The notes below the pieces were generated by a model. The model ran no database searches. It saw only the letters and a program-made list of their open reading frames with translations, and was not told the origin of the DNA. Of a stretch of DNA of 64,000 nt, positions 35,882-46,718 are shown piece after piece. A program made the translations under genes and the position numbers. The DNA comes from Batkoa obscura (Eukaryota; Entomophthoromycota; Entomophthoromycetes; Entomophthorales; Batkoaceae). Location of the stretch: the NCBI GenBank assembly GCA_030770535.1, contig JASVEC010000006.1, forward strand, positions 1,426,001 through 1,490,000, given 5' to 3'. Position 1 is the first letter of the stretch. Each line of letters begins with the position of its first letter.

Positions 35882-38523
35882 TTATATAAACATCCTTTGA
35901 ATAATTTTGTAGCAAAATTTTTTATGTGCCCACGATGAGCCTTTTAAATTTTTAAAACATATCATAAATGCTTTAACCGAATCCTTCCACATAATACGTA
36001 CTTCAAATGCTAGTTTATTCTCTTTGCTTTCACATACAAACCGTGACTCCAATTGTTGGAACTCTATTTGCAAATTAGTCATCACTCTTTCAAGCTCTTG
36101 AACAATTTGTTGGTGTGGTTTATTAGATGTTGTAGACACATTAAAAAGTCCAGTAAACCACCCCTCTTTTGGCTCTTTTTCGATTAATAATGGGTTTCTT
36201 AATCCATTTTGTGAAACTCCATCATTATTATTTACACCGATATTGTTAGCAATGACTGGTCTTATTTTTGACTGATCATGTTGACGTCTAGAAATTGAAT
36301 CGAAGGATCTGCCAGCTGCTTTAAGAGGGGTTTGAGAAAGTGGAAGATCTTCTGAAAAGTTATCGTCATGGGTAGTATCTATACTATAACGTCTAGATTT
36401 TTCTGTCGAAATTAATTCACTTTCTTCTTGATCTGGTGATTTTTCTTCTTCCGTTACTTTATGCTCACCAGCAACAGAAGTATCAATCTTTAAGGTTTGA
36501 GTCCTTTTTAGTGATTTTTGACGTTGTTTTTCTACTTTGGCCTTTTCTTTTTCTCTTCTAGATTTACTTTCTTCTAGAAGGTGATATAAACAATAAACTG
36601 GGTTTATAGCACGGTTGTTTGTAAGTAGGACAAGTTTAACTTCTTCAAGCTTGTATCCATATGGATCAAGAAGCTTCATTATCTCAGTATCTGGATTCCT
36701 TACAATAGGTGGGCGAATCATTAAATGCCCACTCGGGAGATCAGAATATCCAGCATTAGTCCATGGATGTAAACGAATATTGTCAATTGAAATACGCTTA
36801 CGACGATCCGTATTAAGAGTACAACGAATTAAATCAGTGACTTCCTTGGAAAAATATACAGGTATTTCATATTCACCCCGAGTAACTTTTCTTTGGAAAC
36901 TTTTAAGATTATATGCATTAAATGGTAATTTTCCTGAAAGCATAGTATAAAGGGTGACACCTAAACTCCATATGTCCACTTCTGGCCCTACGTAATCAAG
37001 ACCACGGACCATTTCAGGAGACGCGTAATAAGGAGACCCACAAAAGGTTGAAAGAGTACCTTCGGGATGATAAAAACTGGCAAAACCAAAATCGATCAGT
37101 TTAATTTGCATTTTAGAATCTAATAGCAAGTTTTCTGGTTTCATATCTCTATGTATTATTGAATTATGATGACAGTATTGTAATGCTGATACAATCTGCC
37201 GAAAGAAGTACCGAGATTCTCTTTCATTTACTCGACGATTTTTTACAATATATTGAAATAACTCCCCACCTGAGATGTGTTCCATAACAATCATGTAGCG
37301 TTCTTCATCTTCAATAACTTCATAAACTTTAACGATATTTGGGTGGTCAAGTAGTGGTAAAAGTCGAAGCTCCTGTTCAACCCTAGCTCGAGCACGGGCA
37401 TTTTTAATTGAAGCTTTAGTAATAACTTTAATAGCGACCTAGATCAATATTAGAAAAAATATTTGGAAATTTAGAAAAGACTTACTGTGAGTTTGGTTAC
37501 TTTATGTTCGGCAAGTTTGACAACACCAAATGTTCCTTGTCCAATATCTCTTTTAATAAGGTAATCTCCAACCTCAGTGAGAAGAGATGTTGGAGTGTCG
37601 ATGTCAACATCTTTCTTTTCTTTAATATTTGAATCTCCAAATAAATCGTCTGGAGTAGAATCTTTATCATCAGAATTATCAAGAATGTCGTTTTTGAAAT
37701 CACCCTGTGATTCCTCTTTTGAATAAATAGATCCTGGAGATCCTTTAGGAGACTTGGAAGATGATAAAATAAGACCGTCACCTTCATCAGCTGTGACTTT
37801 TCCAGGAATGGAGATAGGGGGTGATGTGTTGACTTCAGGAGAGACAGCAGTCTGGTATTTTGATTTGCGGGAATGAGGTTTATCTGAATTGGATATAAGG
37901 TGAGCTGGTCGAGTTTTAGGTGACGTTGATAGCTTTTCAGAGGAAGGCTGGTGATAAGATTTTCTACTAAGTAACGTTTCATTGAAAAGTGTTTTAGAAC
38001 GTATTGGTGAAGTACCGCTTACATCCCCTGGAGTGCAAGTTTTAGATCTAGATCTTCCGGAAGTAGATTTGTGGCTTTCTGGAAGTGTGGTCTTGTAAAC
38101 GCTTTGACGAGTGCTTCCTTTACTACCTTCAGGCATTACCGTTCTGTAAACACTTTGACGGGAACCCTCTCTGCTCCCTTCAGCCATTGTCCTACTACCA
38201 GCATGATTAGAAGTTATTTTAGTGCCATCAGCAACTGTTCTATATATACTTTGACGAGAATCAGGACTGGGTGGGTCCATTGAAGTTTTATAGACAGTTT
38301 GACGATGATTTAATTTTGTGGCATCAGCTTGACTATTTTTATACATGCTTAGCCTTGAATTTGGATTTGAAGATTGGGAACCATTCTTTAAAATTAGTTA
38401 GTATATATCTTTAAAAATAATATCTAAAAGACCTACTTGAGATTGTATTACTTGGTATAGCAACTTGGATTGCCTTCTACCTGGATAACGAGGATCAATA
38501 TCAACCGGGTCAAGGAAATCCAT
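35882..38523 (-). CDS. MARK/KIN1-type Ser/Thr kinase with UBA and KA1-like end
   Basis: A CAMK-group kinase of the AMPK-related MARK/Kin1 type, members of which control polarity and growth. Three exons: start at 38523 (MDFLDPVDIDPRYPGRRQSK), introns near 38383-38437 and 37440-37486. A basic Ser-rich N-terminal region of about 290 residues holds repeated RQSVYRT-like units. The kinase domain follows: IGQGTFGVVKLAEH (P-loop), VAIKVI (catalytic Lys), HRDMKPENLLLD, DFGFAS, an activation loop STFCGSPYYASPEM with an LKB1-type Thr, and DIWSLGVTLYTMLSGKLPF. A UBA-like segment (EIMKLLDPYGYKLEEVKLVL) follows, then a disordered linker. A C-terminal segment VRIMWKDSVKAFMICFKNLK looks like a KA1 membrane-binding domain. 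All catalytic residues are present. The exact subfamily (Kin1/2 or another AMPK relative) is uncertain. Confidence 0.9.
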
Positions 38524-40461
38524 TTTATATTATATTAAATTAAATTAAATTAAGTATTATATTAAAAACAAGAAAGGATTAAATAAAATAAAAGTCAGGT
38601 CTAAAATAAACAAACAATAGACAAACGTAGTTGATAATTAAGAGTAAACAGTAAGTTGTCACAAAGTTAACAAGTTAAAATTGGTAAAATAATGGTTGAT
38701 AAAAAAATTCCCCACAGTATTTCAAACTTAAAACTTGGGGATACCGTTGGATTAAGGTGAAAAAGATGATTTTTAATATTAAGCTGATATTAATAAATAG
38801 GCCTAATGATTCAAATAAATTAATAAGAAAATAAATCATGCCACATTTGAGTGGGAATATAAAATATATATATGGATGAGATGTTAGTTTTAGCGGAAAG
38901 ATCTTATATTGTTTGAATTAGCCAGTTCCTAAATTTCCTGGATTTTACTAATAAAGTTGAGTTTATACTCTAAACTTCAAAATAATTGGCTTTCATTTTT
39001 CTTGTTCTAAAAGCTTATGATTTCAAATAAATTACTATTCCATAAATAGATGTTTGAGTCAGTTTTGATAGGCTTTCTAACTTAAATCAGCCATAACGTA
39101 ATTGGGCATATTTAGAATATTTAATTTTAATTCGTTATATTTCAAATGAATGTTTTAAAGGAGTACACAAAGTATGATTTCAACAATGAAAAAACAAACA
39201 TTTTAAAATTAAGAATATTTAAAAAATTAGTTGGTAAATCATTTTGGTGCCGAAAAATTTGAACTGTTGACTCCTTCTCTTTATCATTTAAAAGTCTATC
39301 AATTTTTTTTTGTTAAATGCCTATAATCTATCATTAACGGTTATTTATTCTAAAGCAAGGTTTCAAAGCTCCCAACATCTACTCATTGAAGGTTTAAGGT
39401 TCTTATTAAGGTTATAATTACTAGCATAAAAGTGAAGCTAAAAATAGTGAAGACTTTAATTAAATAAATTAAATTAATTATAAATAAAACAAGATATAAT
39501 AGAAAATTATTACAAAGTCTACGTTCTAAAAATACTTGTAACTTAATATTATTTTTATATTAGGAAGCAACATATATAAAATATTGATGGATTGAACATT
39601 GTACAATAGGTTATTTCAATTAAGGAATTCTTCGATCTATATTCCTGTAATATTCCCTAACAGACTTTGTTTGGTAAATAATCCAGGGACCTTTCCTATT
39701 TTGAGGCGATTTAAAATATAAAGATCAACTCTGATATAAAAACAACACAAAATATTTTATTTATAGATCTAGTAGTTTTTTAATAGATAAATTCTATTAA
39801 AAAAAACTATTTTTAAGATTTATTAAATTCAACAAACTTTCGATATTTTAATATACAAATTTTATTTAAAAATAAAGCTAATGCGAGAACAAATATCCTA
39901 AAACTTTATAGCTTGTTAAGGTGGCTAAAATTTAAATAACTTTAATTTTTTTCCCACCGTTCCTTGGGGAAATTATAAAACAAAAAACTATTTTCTTAAA
40001 AATATTCGATAGTATTATATTACCTTTAAAAGGAATATTTTAAATTGAAGTTGCCTAGTTTACAACTTCTTACTTTTAAGTTATGTAAATTTTTTATACT
40101 TCTTAACTATACTATTTATTGTATTTTAAAACATATCTGTTAAAAATTATATTTGTTTTGTAATTTTGAATATATCAACTCTTTTAACAGCTTTTTGACC
40201 TTATGTTTTTTAAACCCTTTGCTTTCAAAAATAGTAAATTGCCTTTTTCAATTAATTTAAAATCTTAATCTTAAAAATGGCTTTAATAAATTATCTAGCT
40301 CTATTTTTTCTTATTTTACTCCTTTTTTTATTTAGTAACTTCAATTTACCCCTTAGTATTCTGTTTTGAAAATTCGTATCTTTAAAATTTATATAATTTT
40401 ATAACAACTATTGATAAATTAATATAATTTATTATTATCAACTTTGATTTAATATAATAAA

Positions 40462-40656
40462 AAATGGGCATATTTTTTGGTTTAGAAATATATATGGGAA
40501 TATATTTTTTTGTTCAAGCATTTTACTAACAATCTTTCCTCTCAAATAGCGCTTAAAAAATGGAAAAAACAATGAAATCAAAAAAACATCCCTATATAAT
40601 ATAATTTCAACTGCTTAAAACTGAACAAAATTTTGAGGAAAAAAACATGCCCATAG
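40462..40656 (+). mobile_element. Outer MITE interrupted by another MITE
   Basis: The left arm at 40463-40485 (ATGGGCATATTTTTTGGTTT) and right arm at 40621-40656 (CTGAACAAAATTTTGAGG and AAAAAAACATGCCCATA) match the two ends of an orientation A copy. Between them sits copy 8 in orientation B. The outer body is largely missing. Confidence 0.5.
40489..40598 (-). mobile_element. MITE copy 8 (orientation B)
   Basis: Left end TATATGGGAATATATTTTTT, body CTAACAATCTTTCCTCTCAA and GCGCTTAAAAAATGGAAAAA, right end AAAAAACATCCCTATA followed by TA. Confidence 0.8.
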
Positions 40657-41867
40657 AATTTTAAATATGGGTTTTCTTCATAAATATCTATAGCTATTCT
40701 TTATGCGATTGCCTTTAAAAACAAACTCATTTTTTCACACTAATACGGGATTTTTACTATCATGGCTATATCAAGCAAAAAATCCAAAAAAACTGAAGAA
40801 AAAAAATTCAATAAAAATTATCAACAAAAGTTGGACCGTTTTAAAATATTATAGTAAAAATTCATTTTTGTTAGCAGTTTTTATTGAATTTAATTACTTC
40901 AGTTTGTTTAAATATTTTCCTTGAAAGAAACGTGATGTGTTGAAAATACTGTATGTTTGGATTTCTGTACAAACAATTTATCTTTATTTAAAAATCTTAA
41001 GTTTATCAATTATCAGATAACTTTTAATACTATTTATTATTACAAATGCTATAAATGGCTATTAAAATACCGTTATGAATTAATTAATCAGTTTTGTGAA
41101 ATATTAGTTTATCAGCTCTCGGATTGATTATGTTATAATCGATCATTTAAGTTGTTGTGTTCTCAAGTTCAAACACAATCAAATCAGTGTCCCTTATTTT
41201 GATTTGCTGCGAGAATTTCTAACTTCATATTGTAAAGAATACAATCCTCTTGTTTTGATATCCATATTTGTTGGAGTATAAAAAAGATTCTTCAACATGA
41301 TAACTCAAGGCTTTTTAATTGGACTACTCCCTGATAACGTATTATTAATAAAGCCACTAAGTCTTTCTGACAAAGTCTTAGGTAGATTTTACAGTAGTAT
41401 TATCTATTCTATTTGTTTTACATAGTTCGTAACTTATTACGTATTATTTTTTATTCATTTAAGTCTATCTTAGTTATATAAACTAAGACCACTCGACTCA
41501 AGGCAAGTTAATCAACCAAGAACTGCTCTTAACTCCTACCACTGAGTACCAACTTTCACAGTTTGTAAATTAAAATGACTATATTTAAATTAATAGGCTT
41601 TATTTTAAAAATTACTTTTTAAAATAATATAAAATCTATTTTAATAGCATTGCTATAAAAAAGTTTTATTTTTAATTAGCAGCAATTTAATTTTAACCAA
41701 ATTTTTTTATTTACAAATGTCTATTATTATAAAATATAATATTTAATAAAAAAGCTACAAAAGTTTTTTAGTTAACTATTTATAATAAGTTAAAAATATT
41801 TAGTTTTAATAACTAAAATAGCTTCATAAATAAAAAAATAATATACAATAACAACAGGCTATACAAA

Positions 41868-41925
41868 AGAAATAAAAAATATAAAAAATATAAAAAATAT
41901 AAAAAATATAAAAAGCTAATAAAAA
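41868..41925. repeat. AAATAT-type microsatellite
   Basis: Five to six tandem copies of a 10-bp unit (AAAAAATATA) occur here in very AT-rich DNA. No function is implied. Confidence 0.75.
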
Positions 41926-42600
41926 ACCAATATAATTAAAAAATAAAATAAAATAATTAAGATTATACATAATAAAGTTTGAAAAAAAAATCACATTTTA
42001 TATTAAAATGCTGTATATAGTGAATATAATAGCAGTTATAATTTTTCATTATAATTATCAAATATAAATATAAAAATATAAAAATAATGCTTTTTATAAT
42101 TAAAAGATAAATTTTTTTATAGCAAATTTAAGTAAAAAAATTTAAATTATGCGGAAACTTATAAATGTATTTATTTTTAAAATTTTTTAGCAATTTTTAA
42201 AGATTCCTCCTTGCATTTATTAATTTACAAAAACTGCTGATCTGATCATTTTGAAACTTTAAGTAATATATTACATCCTCACAAATTATGCTTGCAAAAA
42301 ATAGCCTTCTAGCATCTTTTTAACCTTATTACTCTTCGAACTTTTTGACCTAGCTTTGTATAATTAAATTTATGTAGCCTCTGCTATCTATTTTATGTAC
42401 AATAGTCCAATCCTTATATAAATAATAAGCAATATAAAGATTGATATAAAAGTTGTTTCAATACACAATTTAGCTTATAGCTACATGCTACACGTAAGAA
42501 TTTAATATTTTAAAAATCTACAGTGTTTATGCTTTTATTAAAGTAATATTACTTTAAACTTTTTAGAATTAATATTTGATTACAATTTAAATCATTTTAA

Positions 42601-43580
42601 AACAAGTTTCATTGTGGCAATAAATTATATTAAGTTATTTTCTTTTACTTCAAAATCATAATATAAACTACTATCATCTCTTGATTTATTAAAACGAATG
42701 GTTTTTATATTTGATAATGACTGAATCAAATCTAATAACTTCTTTGATAAAAAGGTAAAAGAGACTTTTAGTGTTGATAAATTTGAAAAATCAAAACTAT
42801 GCTCATTGTCTAAAATAAAGCTACCAAAAGAAATAGGGGTGCCGTTCTTATATATTCTCATATCATTGTTTACACGATAAGCACAAAACTCTTTGCCATG
42901 ACTATTAGTTATATTTATACTTTCAAATTGTTTTACATCACCAAAATGTTGCGTATAAAAACCGATATTAAAGTTCCCTTGAATTCCCAACTCTAAACTC
43001 GAATTAAAGCTTTACGATAATCTTTTATGTAGTTGGTTGATTTTATTTCTAATAGTTTCAATTTATTAAATTTAGTTTTGATAGTGTCCAAAGCCTTAAA
43101 AGAAAAATCATCATATGAATATAGTTTAAACGTCTATAAGTTATTTAGGTTAACAAAATCAATAGTCTCCTCAGTATTTATGCTAATTTCACAAATTTCA
43201 AACACTTCGACTTGCTTTAAATATGGTAATTCAACATTTATTTTACTATCATTACTATTGTTGTTGTATAAATCCGATAGCAATATATAATTTAATGATT
43301 TTATATTTGAAAAATAACCCAAACATTCAGTATTGCATATATATGTTTAAGTATTTAATTGATAATCTATTTTCCTTGATAAAGTCTTCTTGATAGTGAC
43401 AATATTTTATATGTTCTACTTGGTTATAAACCGAACAAGTCAACTTATGCTTGATAGCCTTGTCAACAACTGAAGATAAATACTCATTCAGAAGTGGAAA
43501 TTTAAAAAACTCTCCTCGATCCATTAGCTTAAAGATCTATTCTAATAATATATCTGGTAAATACTTAAATTTCAATGCCA
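42601..43580 (-). pseudogene. F-box/LRR-type relic 3
   Basis: The ATG at about 43580 opens MALKFKYLPDILLE, then an in-frame TAG, then IFKLMDRGEFFKFPLLNEYL; the F-box is interrupted. The family block KHKLTCSVYNQVEHIKYCHY and EDFIKENRLSIKYLN follows to about 43327. A frame change leads to repeats at 43134-43322 (FSNIKSLNYILLSD, then LPYLKQVEVFEI) and another to 42625-42990 (LSTLKVSFTFLSKKLLDLIQ). It is the best preserved of the four relics, with about three breaks. It could still be partly expressed, but no splice pattern I tried removes the stop in the F-box. Confidence 0.65.
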
Positions 43581-44089
43581 TTTTCGTATGTAGATAGTTA
43601 AAAGGGTGATTAGATCAAGCTAAATTGACTTTAGTTTATAAATTTGAACTTAATTTTTAATTGGTTGGTTCGTCATTTGCTTAGTTTGCAGCCATCATCA
43701 TTTTTATTAACCTGTAACCCTATGCCAAACACTTCTCACTAAGTCTTAAAGTAGCTTTTATTTTCCAGTTCAGAGAAATATTACTACATTACTAGTCAGC
43801 TATTAATTAAAGCATTCTGTTTTTAATTCTACTTTATAATTTATATATAAAACCCTACAAATCGCATCCAAATTGTAACTAATTTCGTAAACTCAATGAC
43901 ACAAATCCATCTTTCAAAACAAGCAACCAAATTATCAATCATTCGATTCAAGCCTCTTCTAGTCCACCAATAGAATCGAATGAACTTTCAATTATATACA
44001 AATTTCCCATAATTAAATTTGCTTAACAAAAAGAAGTAAGTTCAACAAAAGTTTATTCTTTAAAAAATAAAAAGGACAAAACAAACAAA
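43581..44089. other. Intergenic, promoter side of SmD3
   Basis: The spacer between the F-box/LRR relic and SmD3 starts. Nothing specific is recognised. Confidence 0.5.
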
Positions 44090-44600
44090 ATGGTTTTAGG
44101 TGTCCCTATCAAATTATTACATGAATCTACAGGTCATATAGTTACCGTTGAAATTACCAATGGTACTCTTTATCGTGGTAAACTTCAAGATGGTAAGTTA
44201 ATATTCTCCAATTTCCTTTTTTATCTAGAGAAACATAATTACTTAAACTAATAATACTTTTAACTTTAGCTGAAGACAATATGAATATACAATTAAGAGA
44301 GATAACGATGACAGCTAGGGATGGACGAGTAATGCAATTAGACCAATTATATATCCGTGGTTCACATATTCGTTATTTTGTGGTACCTGATATGCTTAAG
44401 AATGCTCCAATGTTTAAAACAATGTTACCTGGAGCTTTAAGAGGCAGAGGCCAAAATTTGATCCGTGGCCGTGGTAGAGTTGGTAAGTAGTTTGTTTTCA
44501 TTTAGTCCCTTTTTTTTATAAAGATCAGGGTTTAATAATGTTCTTATTATTAGGTATGGCTCCTCGTGGTAGAGGTCGAGGTGGTCCATTTGGACGTTAA
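44090..44600 (+). CDS. SMD3: Small nuclear ribonucleoprotein SmD3
   Basis: Core Sm-ring protein of the U1, U2, U4 and U5 snRNPs in the nucleus. Exons 44090-44192, 44270-44482 and 44554-44600 total 363 nt, 120 residues. The Sm fold is complete: Sm1 ([20 protein letters not shown], then GKLQD) and Sm2 ([20 protein letters not shown]). The C-terminal tail is rich in GRG ([15 protein letters not shown], then APRGRGRGG), the form normally methylated on Arg before SMN-dependent assembly. Introns are GT-AG. It is convergent with the U1-70K gene, another U1 snRNP component. Confidence 0.97.
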
Positions 44601-45254
44601 ATTCAATACACTTTTTTATTAAATGTTAATTGAATTATATATTGATATATCTTTGATTGAGTTATAAATAAAAGAAAGAGAAATGAGGCTATTAACACGA
44701 ATTTAATTCTTTTATTATATAAATAATGATTAATACAAATACCAAGAGCAACTGATTCAATTTTAATTAATTTAATAGTCAATAACAATAGTAATTATAA
44801 TAAAAACACTTTAAAAAAGCAAGACGCATGGGTTTAATCATTTTATTAACAATAAAAATATAGTTTAATTTGACAGATGTTCTTTAAATTTAATTTTACT
44901 TGTTTATTTTAATCAACTATAATAAATTTACAATTCTATTAATTACATAAAACTAGCCTAATTAATATTAAAAAAAACTTAAAATTATCAACCAAAAAGC
45001 AAAGCAAGATTTCCTTATATCTTACCAAGCTTACCTTAACAATTAATTGAAACACTCTTAGTATCTTCCAGCTTACAAACTAAATTAAACTTCAGGTCAA
45101 TATCTTACCCAACTTACCTGACAATTAAATATATAGGATGTATTTTATTTTTATTATAAAAAATACCTATCAAAAAAAATGTAGAAAAAAATATCTCTTA
45201 TAACTGCAACCAAGCAAAGCCATAGTTTTTTGTTAAAAACTCACCTACTATTGA
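44601..45254. other. Intergenic, convergent spacer
   Basis: AT-rich region between the 3' ends of SmD3 and U1-70K. It contains a direct repeat of TTACC-AAGCTTACC-like sequence near 45025-45125 and no gene. Confidence 0.5.
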
Positions 45255-46457
45255 TTAACGACGATAATACCCATGTTCATATTCACGAGGGCGATCATAA
45301 TCCCTTGGCGGTGGACGATGGGAATCACGATCATGATATCGATTTTCTCTATACCGATCATAATTACGTTCCCGGTTTCTACTACCATATGGTGAGCGAC
45401 TTCTTCTCCTTTCTCTTTCACGATGCCCATCGTAAGAATCACGTTCGCGTTCTCTTGGAGCAGCTGGTTCTCTAGCTCTTCCACTATTCTTTTGATTTTC
45501 TTCTTTTTTGCCTTTACGAGTGTAACCAAGGCCACCACCTAAAATTAATAAGTTAATTTGAGTTAGAGAAGAGGTTATATAAGGTGTATTACCTAAAGAA
45601 CGTGGTTTCCAATCTTTAACTGTACGTCCACGTTCAACATCAATTAAAATCCTTTTGCCGCGAAGACGTACACCATCCGCTTCATGATAAGCAGCTGTAA
45701 TAACTACTAGTATTGTTATTTTATAAACTAATAAATTGAATTACCTTTCATATCTTTCTCTCTTTCAAATTCTACAAAAGCATAACCTCTTGGTTCATTT
45801 GTTTCTTTATTTTGAACCATTTTTATCTAGTCAATAGTTAATTATTAGTTAAAAGATAAATTAAGAACTAATATAAATACTTTTTTTAAGGGTCCATAAT
45901 ATTCTAACTCTTTACGAAGGTCTGATTCCGTTACATCATAAGCCTAACAAAAAATGAAAAATTGTTATTAGTTTTGATAGTTTTTAAATAACACCATACA
46001 AGCCTAGCCACGATTAAAGTTTTAAATGGGTCACTAGTAGCGTTTGGATTCTCATTCGGTTTCCCTATAAAATGAAAAAAGGACATCAATTTAATAAAAA
46101 ATAGCCATTATTTTATCTTAAACTTACAATTTTGAGCTCTATTTTGAAGGGTCATATGACAAAGTTCAGTACGTTCTTTCATCTAATTGAATCAATATTA
46201 TTAATATATCGTTTTTTTAATTAAAACCAAGTATAAAAAATAATTTAACTTACTTTTCTCTCTCTCCATTGCTCAATTGTTTCCGTTGGTTTAAATTCTC
46301 TTTTTTTTTCTTCATCCAAAAACTTGAGTGCTGAAGCAATACCGGAAATAACTGGTCCCGTTCTTTCATCTTCATCTCGATCCATTGGAGCTAAATATGG
46401 CATGGGTGGTCTAGGAGCGAATAATTTTAATAAATTGGGTGGTAATCGATCCGTCAT
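45255..46457 (-). CDS. SNP1: U1 snRNP 70 kDa protein
   Basis: Binds stem-loop I of U1 snRNA and helps select 5' splice sites. The start at 46457 gives [20 protein letters not shown], the family N-terminus, followed by a helix ([13 protein letters not shown]). The RRM contains TLIVARL (RNP2) and RGYAFVEF (RNP1), with the conserved stretch [20 protein letters not shown] and [20 protein letters not shown] just after it. The C-terminus is an Arg/Glu/Ser/Asp tail (for example [18 protein letters not shown]) ending at the stop at 45255. About six exons with short GT-AG introns lie at 45541-45592, 45700-45744 and further right. It is divergent from SMU1 with 261 bp between the start codons. Confidence 0.96.
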
Positions 46458-46718
46458 TTTGCTTCTTCTTTTCTTGTTTTATTATTGTCCTGTGACTGTT
46501 GTGAATGATATTGAATAAAACGATAATATGAGATTTTATTTTTTTTATAATGAAAAAAAAATCAATTTCAAAAGTTAATCAAGTTGAACTTTTTAGCTTT
46601 GTGATTTATTTTAGTTGGTTCTTTTTGAATGGACAAAGTTTTTTGAAGAATAGTTAAGAAGCTATGTAACTAAAGTTCAAATAATGATTTTTGTATTTTA
46701 TTAAATTTTATAGATAGA
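46458..46718. promoter_or_regulatory. Divergent promoter, U1-70K / SMU1
   Basis: 261 bp between the start codons of two spliceosome genes transcribed outward. No clear TATA box is seen. Shared expression is a reasonable inference. Confidence 0.5.

Larger units (their letters stand above)
38524..42600. other. Long gene-poor AT-rich region
   Basis: About 4 kb with no recognisable gene. It holds the nested MITEs near 40.5 kb and an A/T microsatellite near 41.9 kb. The open frame at 40703-40924 has no family motif and is probably chance. Confidence 0.55.

Noticed and set aside
40703-40924. Open frame of 73 codons
   Set aside because: Low-complexity Lys/Phe/Asn sequence next to MITEs with no homologue I can name.
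45248-45538. Open frame in a different reading frame of the U1-70K tail
   Set aside because: Shadow of the Arg/Glu-rich exon; the repetitive tail keeps other frames open.
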